Made by a program: the position numbers and the translations under genes. Under the pieces are notes generated by a model. It did no database searches. It was not told where the DNA came from and was given only the letters and a program-made list of their open reading frames with translations. From Streptomyces albofaciens JCM 4342 (lineage in GTDB: Bacteria; Actinomycetota; Actinomycetes; Streptomycetales; Streptomycetaceae): 64,000 nt of DNA. Every line of letters begins with the position of its first letter. The stretch's first letter is position 1. Of this stretch, positions 16,978-26,774 are shown in pieces. The DNA lies in the NCBI RefSeq assembly GCF_008634025.1, contig NZ_PDCM01000001.1, positions 1,726,001 to 1,790,000 on the forward strand, written 5' to 3'.

Positions 16978-19671
16978 GTGACCGAGAACACTCAGCAGAG
17001 CCCCCGAGACGGCGGGCCGACGAACAGCAGCCCCACTGAACTGCCGACCCAGTACGCGCCGGCCGAGGTAGAGGGGCCGCTGTACGAGCGCTGGGTGGAG
17101 CGGGGCTACTTCGAGGCGGACGAGAAGAGCGACAAGCCGCCGTACACGATCGTCATCCCCCCGCCGAACGTCACGGGCTCGCTCCACCTCGGGCACGCCT
17201 TCGAGCACACCCTGATCGACGCCCTCACCCGCCGTAAGCGGATGCAGGGCCACGAGACGCTGTGGCAGCCCGGCATGGACCACGCCGGCATCGCGACCCA
17301 GAACGTCGTCGAGCGCGAGCTGGCCAAGGAAGGCGTGTCCCGCCACGACCTGGGCCGCGAGGCGTTCGTCGAGCGGGTGTGGCGCTGGAAGGCCGAGTCC
17401 GGCGGGCAGATCTCCGGGCAGATGAAGCGCCTGGGTGACGGCGTCGCCTGGTCGCGTGAGCGCTTCACGATGGACGAGGGCCTGTCCAAGGCCGTCCAGA
17501 CGATCTTCAAGCGGCTCTACGACGACGAGCTGATCTACCGCGCCGAGCGCATCATCAACTGGTGCCCGCGCTGTCTGACCGCCATCTCGGACATCGAGGT
17601 GGAGTACCAGGACGACGAGGGCGAGCTGGTCTCGATCCGGTACGGGGATGCAGAAGGTGTGGAGCGAAGCGACTCCCATGGGGGCGGTGGCGGGCGACGG
17701 GCGGGCGCCTCGATCGTCGTCGCGACCACCCGCGCCGAGACGATGCTCGGTGACACCGCCGTCGCGGTCCACCCCGACGACGAGCGCTACCGCCACCTGG
17801 TCGGCACGGAGATCGAGCTGCCGCTGACCGGCCGCCGCATCCCGGTCGTCGCGGACGAGCACGTCGACCCGGAGTTCGGCACCGGCGCGGTCAAGGTCAC
17901 CCCGGCCCACGACCCGAACGACTTCGAGATCGGCCGCCGGCACGACCTGCCCAACCTCGCGGTGCTGGACGAGCGCGGCGTGATCACCGCGCACGGCCCG
18001 TTCGAGGGCCTGGACCGCTTCGAGGCCCGCTCCGCGATCGTCGCCGCGCTGCGCGCCGAGGGCCGGATCGTCGCCGAGAAGCGCCCGTACACCCACTCGG
18101 TCGGCCACTGCTCGCGCTGCAAGACGACCATCGAGCCCCGGCTGTCCATGCAGTGGTGGGTCAAGGTCGGCCCGCTGGCCAAGGCCGCCGGTGACGCGGT
18201 CCGCGACGGCAAGGTGGACATCCACCCCAAGGAGATGGAGTCCCGCTACTTCGGCTGGGTCGACAACCTCCACGACTGGTGCATCTCGCGCCAGCTGTGG
18301 TGGGGCCACCGCATCCCCGTCTGGTACGGCCCGAACGGCGAGGTCGTCTGCGTCGGACCGGACGACGAGGCGCCGACAGGCGAGGGCTGGACGCAGGACA
18401 CGGACGTCCTGGACACCTGGTTCTCCTCCGGCCTGTGGCCGTTCTCCACGCTCGGCTGGCCCGAGAAGACCCCGAGCGTCGAGAAGTTCTACCCGAACTC
18501 GGTCCTGGTCACCGGCTACGACATCCTCTTCTTCTGGGTCGCCCGGATGATGATGTTCGGCCTGTACGCGATGGACGGCACCCCGCCGTTCAAGACCATC
18601 GCCCTGCACGGCATGGTCCGCGACGAGCGCGGCAAGAAGATGTCGAAGTCCTTCGGCAACGCGGTCAACCCGCTGGACTGGATGGACAAGTACGGCTCGG
18701 ACGCCGTCCGCTTCACCCTCGCCCGCGGCGCCAACCCCGGCACCGACGTGCCCATCGGCGAGGACTGGGTCCAGGGCTCGCGCAACTTCGCCAACAAGAT
18801 CTGGAACGCCACCCGCTTCGCGCTCATGAACGGCGCCACGGTCGAGGGCGAGCTGCCCCCGGCCGAGCAGCTGTCGGCGACCGACCGGTGGATCCTGTCC
18901 CGCCTGAACACGGTCGTCGCCGAGGTGGACGCGTACTACGACGACTATCAGTTCGCCAAGCTGTCGGACACCCTCTTCCACTTCGCGTGGGACGAGGTCT
19001 TCGACTGGTACGTCGAGCTGTCCAAGACCACGTTCATGGCGGGCGGCCCGGCCGCGGACGCCTCGCGCCGCGTCCTGGGCGAGGTCCTGGACGTGACGCT
19101 GCGGCTGCTGCACCCGGTCGTGCCGTTCGTCACGGAGACCCTCTGGACGGCGCTGACCGGCGGCGAGTCCGTCGTGATCGCCGACTGGCCCGCCGACTCC
19201 GGCTTCCGCGACGCGGCCGCCGAGCGGGAGATCGAGACCGTCCAGCAGGTCGTCACCGAGGTCCGCCGCTTCCGCTCCGACCAGGGCCTCCAGCCCGGCC
19301 AGAAGGTCCCGGCCCGGCTGGACCTGGCCGGTACGCAGCTCGCCGCCCACGAGGCCGCGATGCGTTCGCTGCTGCGCCTCCAGCCCGCGGGGGAGGAGTT
19401 CACCGCCACCGCGTCGCTGCCGGTCGCGGGCGCGACCGTGGCGCTGGACCTGTCGGGCGCCATCGACGTCGAGGCCGAGCGCAAGCGGCTGTCGAAGGAC
19501 CTGGCCGCCGCCGAGAAGGAGAAGGCCCAGGCCACCGCGAAGCTGGGCAACGAGGCGTTCCTGGGCAAGGCCCCGGAACACGTCGTCGCCAAGATCCGCA
19601 CCCGGCTGGAGACGGCCGAGGCCGACATCGTGCGCATCAGCGCCCAGCTGGAGGCCCTGCCCACGGCGTAG
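16978..19671 (+). CDS. valS: valyl-tRNA synthetase
   Basis: Class Ia aminoacyl-tRNA synthetase of 897 residues that charges tRNA-Val and edits mischarged threonine. HIGH motif [18 protein letters not shown] near residue 60; KMSKS motif KKMSKSFGN near 553; editing domain with [18 protein letters not shown]; zinc-ligand-like CPRC and CSRCK pairs; and a C-terminal coiled-coil arm (about 830-895, [20 protein letters not shown]). The GTG start gives VTENTQQ and has no ribosome-binding site, consistent with a leaderless mRNA. Odd point: about 20 extra Gly/Arg/Ser-rich residues ([20 protein letters not shown], bases 17647-17706) interrupt the start of the editing domain and carry atypical base composition. 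The 3' end overlaps the convergent next gene by 35 bp. Confidence 0.97.
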   Translation: MTENTQQSPRDGGPTNSSPTELPTQYAPAEVEGPLYERWVERGYFEADEKSDKPPYTIVIPPPNVTGSLHLGHAFEHTLIDALTRRKRMQGHETLWQPGMDHAGIATQNVVERELAKEGVSRHDLGREAFVERVWRWKAESGGQISGQMKRLGDGVAWSRERFTMDEGLSKAVQTIFKRLYDDELIYRAERIINWCPRCLTAISDIEVEYQDDEGELVSIRYGDAEGVERSDSHGGGGGRRAGASIVVATTRAETMLGDTAVAVHPDDERYRHLVGTEIELPLTGRRIPVVADEHVDPEFGTGAVKVTPAHDPNDFEIGRRHDLPNLAVLDERGVITAHGPFEGLDRFEARSAIVAALRAEGRIVAEKRPYTHSVGHCSRCKTTIEPRLSMQWWVKVGPLAKAAGDAVRDGKVDIHPKEMESRYFGWVDNLHDWCISRQLWWGHRIPVWYGPNGEVVCVGPDDEAPTGEGWTQDTDVLDTWFSSGLWPFSTLGWPEKTPSVEKFYPNSVLVTGYDILFFWVARMMMFGLYAMDGTPPFKTIALHGMVRDERGKKMSKSFGNAVNPLDWMDKYGSDAVRFTLARGANPGTDVPIGEDWVQGSRNFANKIWNATRFALMNGATVEGELPPAEQLSATDRWILSRLNTVVAEVDAYYDDYQFAKLSDTLFHFAWDEVFDWYVELSKTTFMAGGPAADASRRVLGEVLDVTLRLLHPVVPFVTETLWTALTGGESVVIADWPADSGFRDAAAEREIETVQQVVTEVRRFRSDQGLQPGQKVPARLDLAGTQLAAHEAAMRSLLRLQPAGEEFTATASLPVAGATVALDLSGAIDVEAERKRLSKDLAAAEKEKAQATAKLGNEAFLGKAPEHVVAKIRTRLETAEADIVRISAQLEALPTA
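17647..17709 (+). repeat. in-frame low-complexity insertion in valS with hairpin core
   Basis: About 63 bp with a GGAG-CGAAGCGA-CTCC core (17661-17676) interrupts otherwise conserved ValS sequence between IRYG and [11 protein letters not shown]. Its base composition differs from the flanks and it looks like a short dispersed element tolerated in frame. Confidence 0.5.
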
Positions 19672-20866
19672 CGCCCGGCGCCGGGGCGGTCCCCGGCGCG
19701 TACGTCTCCGCAGGCCCCTCGTCCGTACGGGCGAGGGGCCTGCGCCGTCCCCTGCCGCGCCGGTCGCCGCGTTCGCGGACCGGCCACAGCAGGACGTACG
19801 CCGTCGACACGGCCACGAACGCCAGCCGGATGAAGCCGCGCGCCGAGTCGTCCGGCACCGCGAAGACACTGCCGTACAGGATCAGCAGCGCCAGCCAGCT
19901 CCACCAGGGCACCAGCCACCGCTGCCCGATGACGTCCCACAGCAGCGTGCCGAGCAGGACGGACGCGGTGTAGTACGTGTAGACGCTGGGATCCAGGACG
20001 ATCCGGGCGTTGGCGCCCAGCAGGACCACCGCCGCCCAGCGCCCCCGCCACACCGCCAGACAGCCCAGGGCGAGACCCAGCGCGAACTGCGCGGGCCGGT
20101 CCCAGCCCGGCGTCTCGGGGTCGGCCACGCCCAGCCAGCGCAGCGCGGACGCCGGGTGGTTGGGAATGGCGAATTTGGCCGCCGAGAACGAATTCATGTC
20201 GCCGATGAAGAACGGCAGCCAGGCCACCGCGACCAGGCCCGCCGTCCACAGCCCCGCGCGCAGCCACTTCTCCCTCGGCAGCGCCAGCAGCAGCGGTACA
20301 AAGGCCAGCGCCGTCGGTTTGGAGTCCATCGCCAGGGCCAGGAAGACGCCGGTCAGCGCGGCGTTGCCGCGGGTCACCGACCGCACGGCGAGCGCCGTGA
20401 AGAACAGCGCCAGCACATCGTCCAGGTGCCCGAAGCGGACCGAGACCTCGATCCACATGGGGATGAACGCCAGACCGGCTATCAGGACGCGCTGCCGCAG
20501 CCGCTGGTGATTGGTGCCCGTACCCAGGAAGTGCCAGGCCGCGCTGCGCCCGGCCAGCACCACGATCACCAGGCCGAGCAGCGACATCAGGGCCGCCGCC
20601 AGGAACTGGCCGGTGTGCTCGGGGAACGGGTTGAACAGGCCGGCCACCAGGAAGCTGATGGGGCCCATCTGGAGTTCGGGGTGGTGGGCGTAGAGGTTGA
20701 GGCCGCCGGTGCCGTCGCCGGAGGAGCCCTGGTAGATCAGCTCGCCGCCGGTGCGCAGGTAGTGCCAGGAGAAGCCCCCGTTCGGCTCGACCACGACGAA
20801 CCACAGCACGGTCCACGCGGTGAGCAGCACCAGGTGCATCCGCTGACTGATGGCCGGCACGCGCAC
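19637..20866 (-). CDS. polytopic membrane protein, GT-C glycosyltransferase-like
   Basis: A 409-residue protein with about 9-10 hydrophobic segments and a basic, disordered C-terminal tail. The layout (first helix, a large loop containing [10 protein letters not shown], the [13 protein letters not shown] segment, and [20 protein letters not shown]) resembles DUF2029/GT87-like or other GT-C glycosyltransferases using polyprenyl-phosphate sugars, in which an Asp in an early loop and a K-P motif after the middle helix are common. I cannot name the substrate. The GTG start has AGGAG upstream with about 10 nt spacing. The stop lies inside the end of valS. Divergent from the penicillin-binding protein gene. 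Confidence 0.75.
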   Translation of the reverse strand: MRVPAISQRMHLVLLTAWTVLWFVVVEPNGGFSWHYLRTGGELIYQGSSGDGTGGLNLYAHHPELQMGPISFLVAGLFNPFPEHTGQFLAAALMSLLGLVIVVLAGRSAAWHFLGTGTNHQRLRQRVLIAGLAFIPMWIEVSVRFGHLDDVLALFFTALAVRSVTRGNAALTGVFLALAMDSKPTALAFVPLLLALPREKWLRAGLWTAGLVAVAWLPFFIGDMNSFSAAKFAIPNHPASALRWLGVADPETPGWDRPAQFALGLALGCLAVWRGRWAAVVLLGANARIVLDPSVYTYYTASVLLGTLLWDVIGQRWLVPWWSWLALLILYGSVFAVPDDSARGFIRLAFVAVSTAYVLLWPVRERGDRRGRGRRRPLARTDEGPAETYAPGTAPAPGATPWAGPPAGR

Positions 20867-21164
20867 GCTTTTTCAGCTCCTGCCCCGCCCGGTGGGGACC
20901 GGCGGCCGTCCGCCGTCGCCCCCGGGCTACTGATCTTCTTGTCGGTAAAGGCTCACAGAGCCCGCCGGGGAAGATGACGGCAGGGGGGTGGTGCGTTGCC
21001 CGGGCCCGGCGATCAGAGGCGTGCGTCACGGCGGGACGGCGGGCGTCCGCGTTCTCATCGGTCTCTCATGGAGACGGTGGAGCATGGGCCCGCGAACGGG
21101 AGTTTCCGGCAAAAACGCACGATCCGGCCGCACGCGCGGCCGACGACGAGGAGCCGCGCCACCC
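20867..21164. other. divergent promoter region
   Basis: 298 bp between the membrane-protein gene and the penicillin-binding protein gene. Only a short AT-richer stretch around 20931-20952 stands out as a promoter candidate for either direction. No RNA gene or repeat is seen. Confidence 0.4.
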
Positions 21165-22613
21165 ATGAACAAGCCCCTGCGCCGCGTCTCGGTCTTCTGC
21201 ATCCTGCTGATACTCGCGCTGCTGGCGTGGGTCACCTGGATCCAGGGGGCCAAGGCCTCGACGTTCACCGACGACCCGCACAACCCGCGCGTCGCCATCG
21301 CCAAGTACGCCAACCCGCTGGGCAACATCCTCGTCGACGGGCAGCCGGTGACCGGCTCCACCGCCACCGACGGCACCCTGAAGTACCAGCGCACGTACAA
21401 GAACGGCCCGCTCTACGCGCCCGTGACCGGCTTCAGCTCGCAGATCTTCGGCAGCAACCAGCTGGAGAGCCTGTACGGGGACCTCCTCGACGGCTCGGAC
21501 AGCCGGCTGCAGAACCCGGGTGACGTCCTGACCCGCCAGCGCCCCAAGGGCGGCGACGTGGCCACCACCATCGACGCCAAGGTGCAGCAGGCCGGGTACC
21601 AGGCGCTCAACGGCAAGACCGGCGCCGCGGTCGCCCTCGACCCGGCCACCGGCAAGATCCTCGGCATGGTCAGCACCCCGTCGTACGACCCGGGCAAGTT
21701 CGCCGGGTCCGGCAGCGACGACCAGAAGGCCTGGAAGGAGCTCTCCGGCGACAAGGACCACCCCGAGATCAACCGCGCGCTGCGCCAGCCGCTGCCGCCC
21801 GGCTCCACCTTCAAGCTGGTCGTCGCGGCGGCCGCGCTGGAGAACGGCCTCTACTCCTCGGTGGACCAGCCCACCGACAGCCCCGACCCGTACACGCTGC
21901 CCGACACCCGTACGGTGCTGAAGAACGAGAGCGCCTCCGCGCCCTGCAAGAACGCCACCATCCGCACCGCGCTCCAGTACTCCTGCAACACCGTCTTCGC
22001 GAAGATGGCCGCCGACCTGGGCCAGGACAAGGTCCGCGCGCAGGCGGAGAAGTTCGGCTTCAACGACGGCAAGCTGGACACGCCCGTACGGGCGGGCAAG
22101 AGCCTGTACCCGAAGGGCATGGACAAGCCGCAGACCGCGCTGTCCGGCATCGGCCAGTTCGACGACACCGCGACGCCGCTCCAGATGGCCATGGTCGCCT
22201 CGGCCATCGCCAACGGCGGCGACCTCCGGACTCCGCAGATGGTGGACAAGCTCACCGACGGCGGCGGCAACACGCTCCAGGAGTACCGGCCGAAGGACTA
22301 CGGCAAGGCGATCTCGCAGCGCACCGCCGAGCAGCTCCAGTCGTCGATGGAGACCGTCGTCAACGAGGGCACCGGCTCCAACGCCAAGATCGACGGCCTG
22401 ACGGTCGGCGGCAAGACGGGCACCGCCCAGCACGGCGTGAACAACGAGGGCACCCCGTACGCCTGGTTCGTCTCCTACGCCAAGGACGGCAAGGGCCATC
22501 AGGTCGCCGTCGCCGTCATGGTCGAGGACAGTGACGCGGCCCGCAGCGAGATCTCCGGCGGCGGGCTGGCGGCGCCGGTGGCGAAGGCGATGATGAAGGC
22601 GGCGTTGTCGTAG
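21165..22613 (+). CDS. class B penicillin-binding protein, PbpA-like transpeptidase
   Basis: A 482-residue membrane-anchored transpeptidase. One N-terminal helix (residues 8-27) is followed by a short non-catalytic domain (30-155) and the transpeptidase domain. Active-site motifs: S214-T-F-K in PPGSTFKLV, S273-C-N in QYSCNTVF and K417-T-G in GGKTGTAQH. This is the small PbpA-like type, shorter than PBP2 or FtsI. It crosslinks peptidoglycan on the outside of the membrane. ATG 21165 is used, with GAGGAG about 13 nt upstream. Located between valS and folC, close to the mre cluster, but not part of an obvious operon; a hairpin follows. Confidence 0.93.
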   Translation: MNKPLRRVSVFCILLILALLAWVTWIQGAKASTFTDDPHNPRVAIAKYANPLGNILVDGQPVTGSTATDGTLKYQRTYKNGPLYAPVTGFSSQIFGSNQLESLYGDLLDGSDSRLQNPGDVLTRQRPKGGDVATTIDAKVQQAGYQALNGKTGAAVALDPATGKILGMVSTPSYDPGKFAGSGSDDQKAWKELSGDKDHPEINRALRQPLPPGSTFKLVVAAAALENGLYSSVDQPTDSPDPYTLPDTRTVLKNESASAPCKNATIRTALQYSCNTVFAKMAADLGQDKVRAQAEKFGFNDGKLDTPVRAGKSLYPKGMDKPQTALSGIGQFDDTATPLQMAMVASAIANGGDLRTPQMVDKLTDGGGNTLQEYRPKDYGKAISQRTAEQLQSSMETVVNEGTGSNAKIDGLTVGGKTGTAQHGVNNEGTPYAWFVSYAKDGKGHQVAVAVMVEDSDAARSEISGGGLAAPVAKAMMKAALS

Positions 22614-22619
22614 CGGCGG

Positions 22620-22649
22620 GGGCCGCCGGGCGGATTCCCGCGGCGGCCC
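22620..22649 (+). terminator. hairpin terminator after penicillin-binding protein gene
   Basis: GGGCCGCCGGG pairs with CCCGCGGCGGCCC (one bulge) 6 bp after the stop codon. Confidence 0.6.
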
Positions 22650-22692
22650 GGGGCCGCGGGCCCGCGCCGCCGCCACTGTCACAGGCGGCTCG

Positions 22693-22698
22693 TAGACT
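22693..22698 (+). promoter_or_regulatory. -10 box of folC, leaderless arrangement
   Basis: TAGACT ends 6 nt before the GTG at 22705; no ribosome-binding site is present. Confidence 0.5.
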
Positions 22699-22704
22699 GG
22701 ACCC

Positions 22705-24234
22705 GTGAGCGACGACCGGCCCCGAAACGACGACCCCGACCCGATCCCCGATCCGGCCGACACCTTCGACGAGATGGTGGAGGCCGAGACCGACCGGGAC
22801 CCCGACCTCGCGGTGATCGAGGCCGGCAGCCGCACTTTGCGCGCGCAGGCCGGACCGCCCCAGGGGGACGGCATTCCCGCACGCCCCGAAGACCCCGAGG
22901 TGGACCGCGCGCTGCGCGAGGTGGAGGCCGAGCTGGCGGGCCGCTGGGGCGAGACGAAGCTCGACCCGTCGGTCCGGCGCATCGAGGCGCTGATGGACGT
23001 GCTGGGGTCGCCGCAGCGCGCGTACCCCTCCATCCACATCACCGGCACCAACGGCAAGACCAGCACCGCCCGCATGATCGAGGCCCTGCTGTCCGCCTTC
23101 GAGCTGCGTACCGGCCGGTACACCAGCCCGCACGTGCAGTCGGTGACCGAGCGGATCAGCCTGGACGGCGCCCCGATCTCCGCCGAGCGCTTCATCGACA
23201 CGTACCGCGACATCGCGCCGTACGTGCAGATGGTCGACGAGCGCGAGCAGTACCGCCTGTCCTTCTTCGAAGTGCTCACCGCCATGGCGTACGCGGCCTT
23301 CGCGGACGCCCCGGTGGACGTCGCGGTCGTCGAGGTCGGCATGGGCGGCACCTGGGACGCGACGAACGTGATCGACGGCGACGTCGCCGTCGTCACGCCC
23401 ATCTCGCTGGACCACACCGACCGCCTCGGCGACACCCCCGAGCAGATCGCCGGCGAGAAGTCCGGGATCATCAAGAAGGACGCGACGGTCGTCCTCGCAC
23501 AGCAGCCGGTGGACGCGGCGTCCGTGATGCTCAAGCGCGCGGTCGAGGTGGACGCCACGGTCGCCCGCGAGGGCATGGAGTTCGGCGTGCTGAGCCGGGA
23601 GGTGGCGGTCGGCGGCCAGCTGCTGACGCTGCGCGGCCTCGGCGGCGAGTACGAGGGCATCTTCCTGCCGCTGTACGGCGCCCACCAGGCGCACAACGCC
23701 GCGGTGGCGCTGGCCGCCGTGGAGGCGTTCTTCGGCATCGGCTCCGAGCACGCCCGCACGCTGGACATCGACACCATCCGCTCCGCGTTCGCCTCGGTGG
23801 CCTCGCCCGGCCGCCTGGAGGTCGTGCGCAGCAGCCCGACCGTGATCCTGGACGCGGCGCACAACCCGGCGGGCGCGCGGGCCGCGGCCGAGGCGGTCGG
23901 CGAGGCGTTCGGATTCAGCCGACTCGTCGGGGTGGTCGGCCCCAGCGCCGACAAGGACGTACGCGGTGTCCTCGAAGCCTTCGAGCCGATTTTCGCCGAG
24001 GTCGTGGTGACCCGTAACTCCAGCCACCGCGCCATGGACCCGGACGAGCTGGCCGCGATCGCGGTCGAGGTCTTCGGGCCCGAGCGGGTGCAGGTCGAGC
24101 CCCGGCTCGACGACGCGCTGGAGGCGGCGATCACCCTCGCGGAGGAGGAGGGCGAGTACGCCGGCGCCGGCGTCCTGGTCACCGGCTCCGTGATCACGGT
24201 CGGCGAGGCCCGGCTGCTCCTGGGGAGGAACTGA
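22705..24234 (+). CDS. folC: bifunctional folylpolyglutamate synthase/dihydrofolate synthase
   Basis: Mur-ligase-family enzyme of 509 residues that adds glutamate to dihydropteroate or folate. Motifs: ITGTNGKTSTARMIE (P-loop, near residue 112), TGRYTSPHVQSV, VEVGMGGTWDATNVID, ISLDHTDRLG, and DAAHNPAGARAAAEA in the C-terminal domain. The first roughly 70 residues (SDDRPRNDDPDPIPDPADTF ...) are an acidic, probably disordered extension before the folC core (LREVEAELAGRWGE). Directly followed 2 bp later by the DUF4233 gene, suggesting one transcript. Confidence 0.96.
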   Translation: MSDDRPRNDDPDPIPDPADTFDEMVEAETDRDPDLAVIEAGSRTLRAQAGPPQGDGIPARPEDPEVDRALREVEAELAGRWGETKLDPSVRRIEALMDVLGSPQRAYPSIHITGTNGKTSTARMIEALLSAFELRTGRYTSPHVQSVTERISLDGAPISAERFIDTYRDIAPYVQMVDEREQYRLSFFEVLTAMAYAAFADAPVDVAVVEVGMGGTWDATNVIDGDVAVVTPISLDHTDRLGDTPEQIAGEKSGIIKKDATVVLAQQPVDAASVMLKRAVEVDATVAREGMEFGVLSREVAVGGQLLTLRGLGGEYEGIFLPLYGAHQAHNAAVALAAVEAFFGIGSEHARTLDIDTIRSAFASVASPGRLEVVRSSPTVILDAAHNPAGARAAAEAVGEAFGFSRLVGVVGPSADKDVRGVLEAFEPIFAEVVVTRNSSHRAMDPDELAAIAVEVFGPERVQVEPRLDDALEAAITLAEEEGEYAGAGVLVTGSVITVGEARLLLGRN

Positions 24235-24236
24235 CC

Positions 24237-24596
24237 ATGCGCACGCTGTGTGCGAGCACGCTGATCGGCGAGTTCTTCGTGATCGGCTTCGCCGGTCTGG
24301 TCGCCATGCAGACCTCCGGCCACTCCACGGCCACGGTCTGGACGGTCAGCGGCGTCGCCATGCTGCTGTGTGTCCTGCTGTGCGGCGTGCTGACCCGCCC
24401 CGGCGGCGTGCAGCTCGGCTGGGTCCTGCAGATCGCCCTGATCGCCAGCGGTTTCGTGGTGGGCACGATGTTCTTCCTCGGCGCGGTCTTCGCCGCGCTG
24501 TGGTGGGCGTCGGTGCACTTCGGCCGGAAGATCGACGAGGCGAAGGCCCGCTGGGCGGCGCAGGCCGAGGAGGGGCCGCAGCCGGGCGCGGCGTGA
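24237..24596 (+). CDS. DUF4233 membrane protein
   Basis: A 119-residue membrane protein with four hydrophobic helices (about residues 5-24, 33-52, 58-77, 79-95) and a charged C-terminal tail. The sequence (MRTLCASTLIGEFFVIGFAG...) is the actinobacterial DUF4233 family that regularly follows folC. It starts 2 bp after the folC stop with GGGGAGGA upstream, so it is translationally linked. Function unknown. Confidence 0.9.
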   Translation: MRTLCASTLIGEFFVIGFAGLVAMQTSGHSTATVWTVSGVAMLLCVLLCGVLTRPGGVQLGWVLQIALIASGFVVGTMFFLGAVFAALWWASVHFGRKIDEAKARWAAQAEEGPQPGAA

Positions 24597-24620
24597 GTAC
24601 GGCCGCGTAGCCCCGTACGG

Positions 24621-24677
24621 GCGGGACCGCGTACGGCTGGGTACGGTCCGCGGGACCGCGTACGGCTGGGTACGTCC
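24621..24677. repeat. tandem direct repeat, 2 x about 29 bp
   Basis: GCGGGACCGCGTACGGCTGG begins each unit (24621 and 24650); the units differ by one base. The repeat lies in the 283-bp intergenic region before ndk, which holds no gene and is unusually rich in GTAC. Confidence 0.75.
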
Positions 24678-24832
24678 GCGGGCGCGGGCGGTCCGGCCGG
24701 ACGGGACGTATGTGCCCGGACCGGACAACTGCCCGCCTCCGCCCCGGACGTCTGTACGAAACCCGGCCCGCGTCACCCGTACGGCCCCGTACCGGCTCCG
24801 GTACCGCGTACGGACCAGCGCCGTCACCCATG

Positions 24833-24838
24833 TAGCCT
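24833..24838 (+). promoter_or_regulatory. candidate -10 box of ndk
   Basis: TAGCCT lies 41 nt before the GTG start and would give a leader of about 35 nt containing the AAGGAG site. Confidence 0.4.
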
Positions 24839-24879
24839 CAGGTCACCTGCCGACTTCCGTCACCCAAGGAGTCCTTCCC

Positions 24880-25293
24880 GTGAGCCAGCGCACGCTCGTC
24901 CTCCTCAAGCCCGACGCGGTCCGCCGCGGCCTGGTCGGTGAGATTCTCGGCCGTATCGAGCGCAAGGCGGGCTGGACGATCAGCGCGCTGGAACTGCGCA
25001 CGCTCGACCGCGCGATCCTGGAGCAGCACTACGCCGAGCACGTCGGCCGCGACTTCTACGAGCCGTTGGTGCAGTTCATGTCGTCCGGCCCGGTGGTCAG
25101 CCTGGTCGTCGAGGGCGAGCGGGTGATCGAAGGCGTGCGGACGCTGGCCGGCCCCACCGACCCGATCAAGGCGCCGGGCGGTTCCATCCGCGGCGACTTC
25201 GGGACCATCACCCGGGAGAACCTGATCCACGCCTCGGACTCCGAGGAGTCCGCGGAGCGCGAGATCAAGATCTTCTTCCCCGGCCTTTCCTGA
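24880..25293 (+). CDS. ndk: nucleoside diphosphate kinase
   Basis: A 137-residue phosphotransferase that equalises nucleoside triphosphate pools through a phospho-histidine. Motifs: TLVLLKPDAVRRGLVGEIL at the N-terminus, PGGSIRGDFG, and the active-site His in ENLIHASDSEESAEREI (about residue 117). Length and motifs are standard. The GTG start has AAGGAG 8 nt upstream. Single-gene unit between the GTAC-rich repeat and the mre cluster. Confidence 0.98.
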   Translation: MSQRTLVLLKPDAVRRGLVGEILGRIERKAGWTISALELRTLDRAILEQHYAEHVGRDFYEPLVQFMSSGPVVSLVVEGERVIEGVRTLAGPTDPIKAPGGSIRGDFGTITRENLIHASDSEESAEREIKIFFPGLS

Positions 25294-25566
25294 CCTTCCG
25301 TCCGTTCGCGCCCCGGTGACCTGGGGCGACCGCGCCGCCGCGGCCGCCCCACGGCAAGCCGGTACCGAACGGGGGAACGCTTCGGTGCGACACGACGTCC
25401 CATTGAAGGGGGCGGGTCCGTGTTCCGCCGACAATGGCGAAGGAACCCCGCACTGCGTTCGAGCGGTGGGGACTTCGTGACTACGATGGAGTTTCCGCGC
25501 CCCGGCGCACCACCTGCCGACCTCAAGTAAGCATTCGCTCCAGTTGGGAAGGCCAGACGTATCCTC
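25294..25566. other. mreB upstream region
   Basis: 273 bp without a gene. A TACGAT hexamer at 25482-25487 is a candidate -10 box for mreB; its 3' part forms an untranslated leader of about 70 nt. No repeat or RNA gene is seen. Confidence 0.35.
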
Positions 25567-26598
25567 ATGGGGAACAACATGTCGTTCATCGGCCGTGACA
25601 TGGCTGTCGACCTCGGGACCGCCAACACGCTGGTGTACGTCAGGGGTCGCGGGATCGTCCTCAACGAGCCGTCGGTCGTGGCCATCAACACCAACACCGG
25701 CGGCATCCTCGCCGTCGGCGCCGAGGCGAAGAAGATGATCGGCCGCACCCCCGGCAACATCGTCGCGGTGCGTCCGCTGAAGGACGGCGTGATCGCCGAC
25801 TTCGAGATCACCGAGCGGATGCTCCGCTACTTCATCCTCAAGATCCACAAGCGCCGTTACCTCGCCCGCCCGCGCGTCGTCGTCTGTGTCCCCTCCGGCA
25901 TCACCGGAGTCGAGCGCCGCGCGGTCATCGAGGCGTCCACCCAGGCCGGCGCCCGCCAGGTGCACATCATCGAGGAGCCGATGGCCGCCGCGATCGGCTC
26001 CGGCCTGCCGGTCCACGAGGCCACCGGCAACATGGTCGTGGACATCGGCGGCGGCACCACCGAGGTCGCGGTGATCTCGCTCGGCGGCATCGTCACCGCC
26101 CAGTCGATCCGGGTGGCCGGCGACGAGCTGGACAACGCGATCATCCAGCACATCAAGAAGGAGTACAGCCTCCTGCTGGGCGAGCGCACCGCCGAGAGCA
26201 TCAAGATCACCATCGGCTCGGCGTACGACCTGGAGCAGGACGAGCACACCGAGATCCGCGGCCGCGACCTGGTCTCCGGACTTCCCAAGACCGTCGTGAT
26301 CTCCGCGGCCGAGGTCCGCAAGGCCATCGAGGAACCGGTCAACTCCATCGTCGACGCGGTCAAGACGACGCTCGACAAGTGCCCGCCGGAGCTGTCCGGC
26401 GACGTGATGGACCGCGGCATCGTGCTCACCGGCGGCGGCGCCCTGCTGCGCGGCCTCGACGAGCGCCTGCGCCGCGAGACCGGCATGCCGATCCACATCG
26501 CCGAGGACCCGCTCGACTCCGTCGCGCTCGGCAGCGGCAAGTGCGTCGAGGAGTTCGAGGCGCTCCAGCAGGTCCTGGACTCCCAGCCCCGCCGCTGA
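25567..26598 (+). CDS. mreB: rod-shape determining actin homologue MreB
   Basis: Actin-like ATPase of 343 residues. The phosphate-1 motif [11 protein letters not shown], the phosphate-2 motif [18 protein letters not shown], the connecting segment [11 protein letters not shown] and the adenosine motif [14 protein letters not shown] are intact. In most rods it directs lateral wall synthesis; in Streptomyces it is known to act mainly in spore-wall formation and stress resistance with the Mre complex. ATG 25567 is used; ATG 25579 (MSFIGRDMA) is an alternative. First gene of the mreB-mreC-mreD-pbp2-rodA cluster, but a hairpin follows it. Confidence 0.97.
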   Translation: MGNNMSFIGRDMAVDLGTANTLVYVRGRGIVLNEPSVVAINTNTGGILAVGAEAKKMIGRTPGNIVAVRPLKDGVIADFEITERMLRYFILKIHKRRYLARPRVVVCVPSGITGVERRAVIEASTQAGARQVHIIEEPMAAAIGSGLPVHEATGNMVVDIGGGTTEVAVISLGGIVTAQSIRVAGDELDNAIIQHIKKEYSLLLGERTAESIKITIGSAYDLEQDEHTEIRGRDLVSGLPKTVVISAAEVRKAIEEPVNSIVDAVKTTLDKCPPELSGDVMDRGIVLTGGGALLRGLDERLRRETGMPIHIAEDPLDSVALGSGKCVEEFEALQQVLDSQPRR

Positions 26599-26611
26599 GG
26601 AACCCGACATT

Positions 26612-26644
26612 CCGCCGTACGGGCGGCTGATCGTCCGTACGGCG
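26612..26644 (+). terminator. hairpin between mreB and mreC
   Basis: A perfect 11-bp stem (CCGCCGTACGG and complement) with an 11-nt loop begins 14 bp after the mreB stop. It may end or attenuate mreB transcription. Confidence 0.6.
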
Positions 26645-26652
26645 GATCGTTG

Positions 26653-26695
26653 ATATACAGGCACCACGCCCCAACAGGCGAGCACTGCGTATAAA
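26653..26695 (+). promoter_or_regulatory. AT-rich promoter candidates before mreC
   Basis: ATATAC near 26653-26658 and TATAAA at 26690-26695 are unusual in this GC-rich setting and could be -10 boxes of a separate mreCD-pbp2-rodA transcript. Confidence 0.4.
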
Positions 26696-26774
26696 GGCAC
26701 AACCGCACTCCCCAGCGCGACCGGCGCGGGCCCGCAGCCGGCCGGTCCTACGAGGAAGGACACGGCCGCCGCAC

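Noticed and set aside
16912..19869. Long minus-strand frame opposite valS
   Set aside because: Antisense shadow; composition is that of a reversed high-GC gene.
21066..24827. Very long minus-strand open frame opposite the PBP, folC and DUF4233 genes
   Set aside because: Antisense shadow caused by high GC; the translation is Ser/Arg/Ala-rich without any motif and the plus strand holds clear genes.
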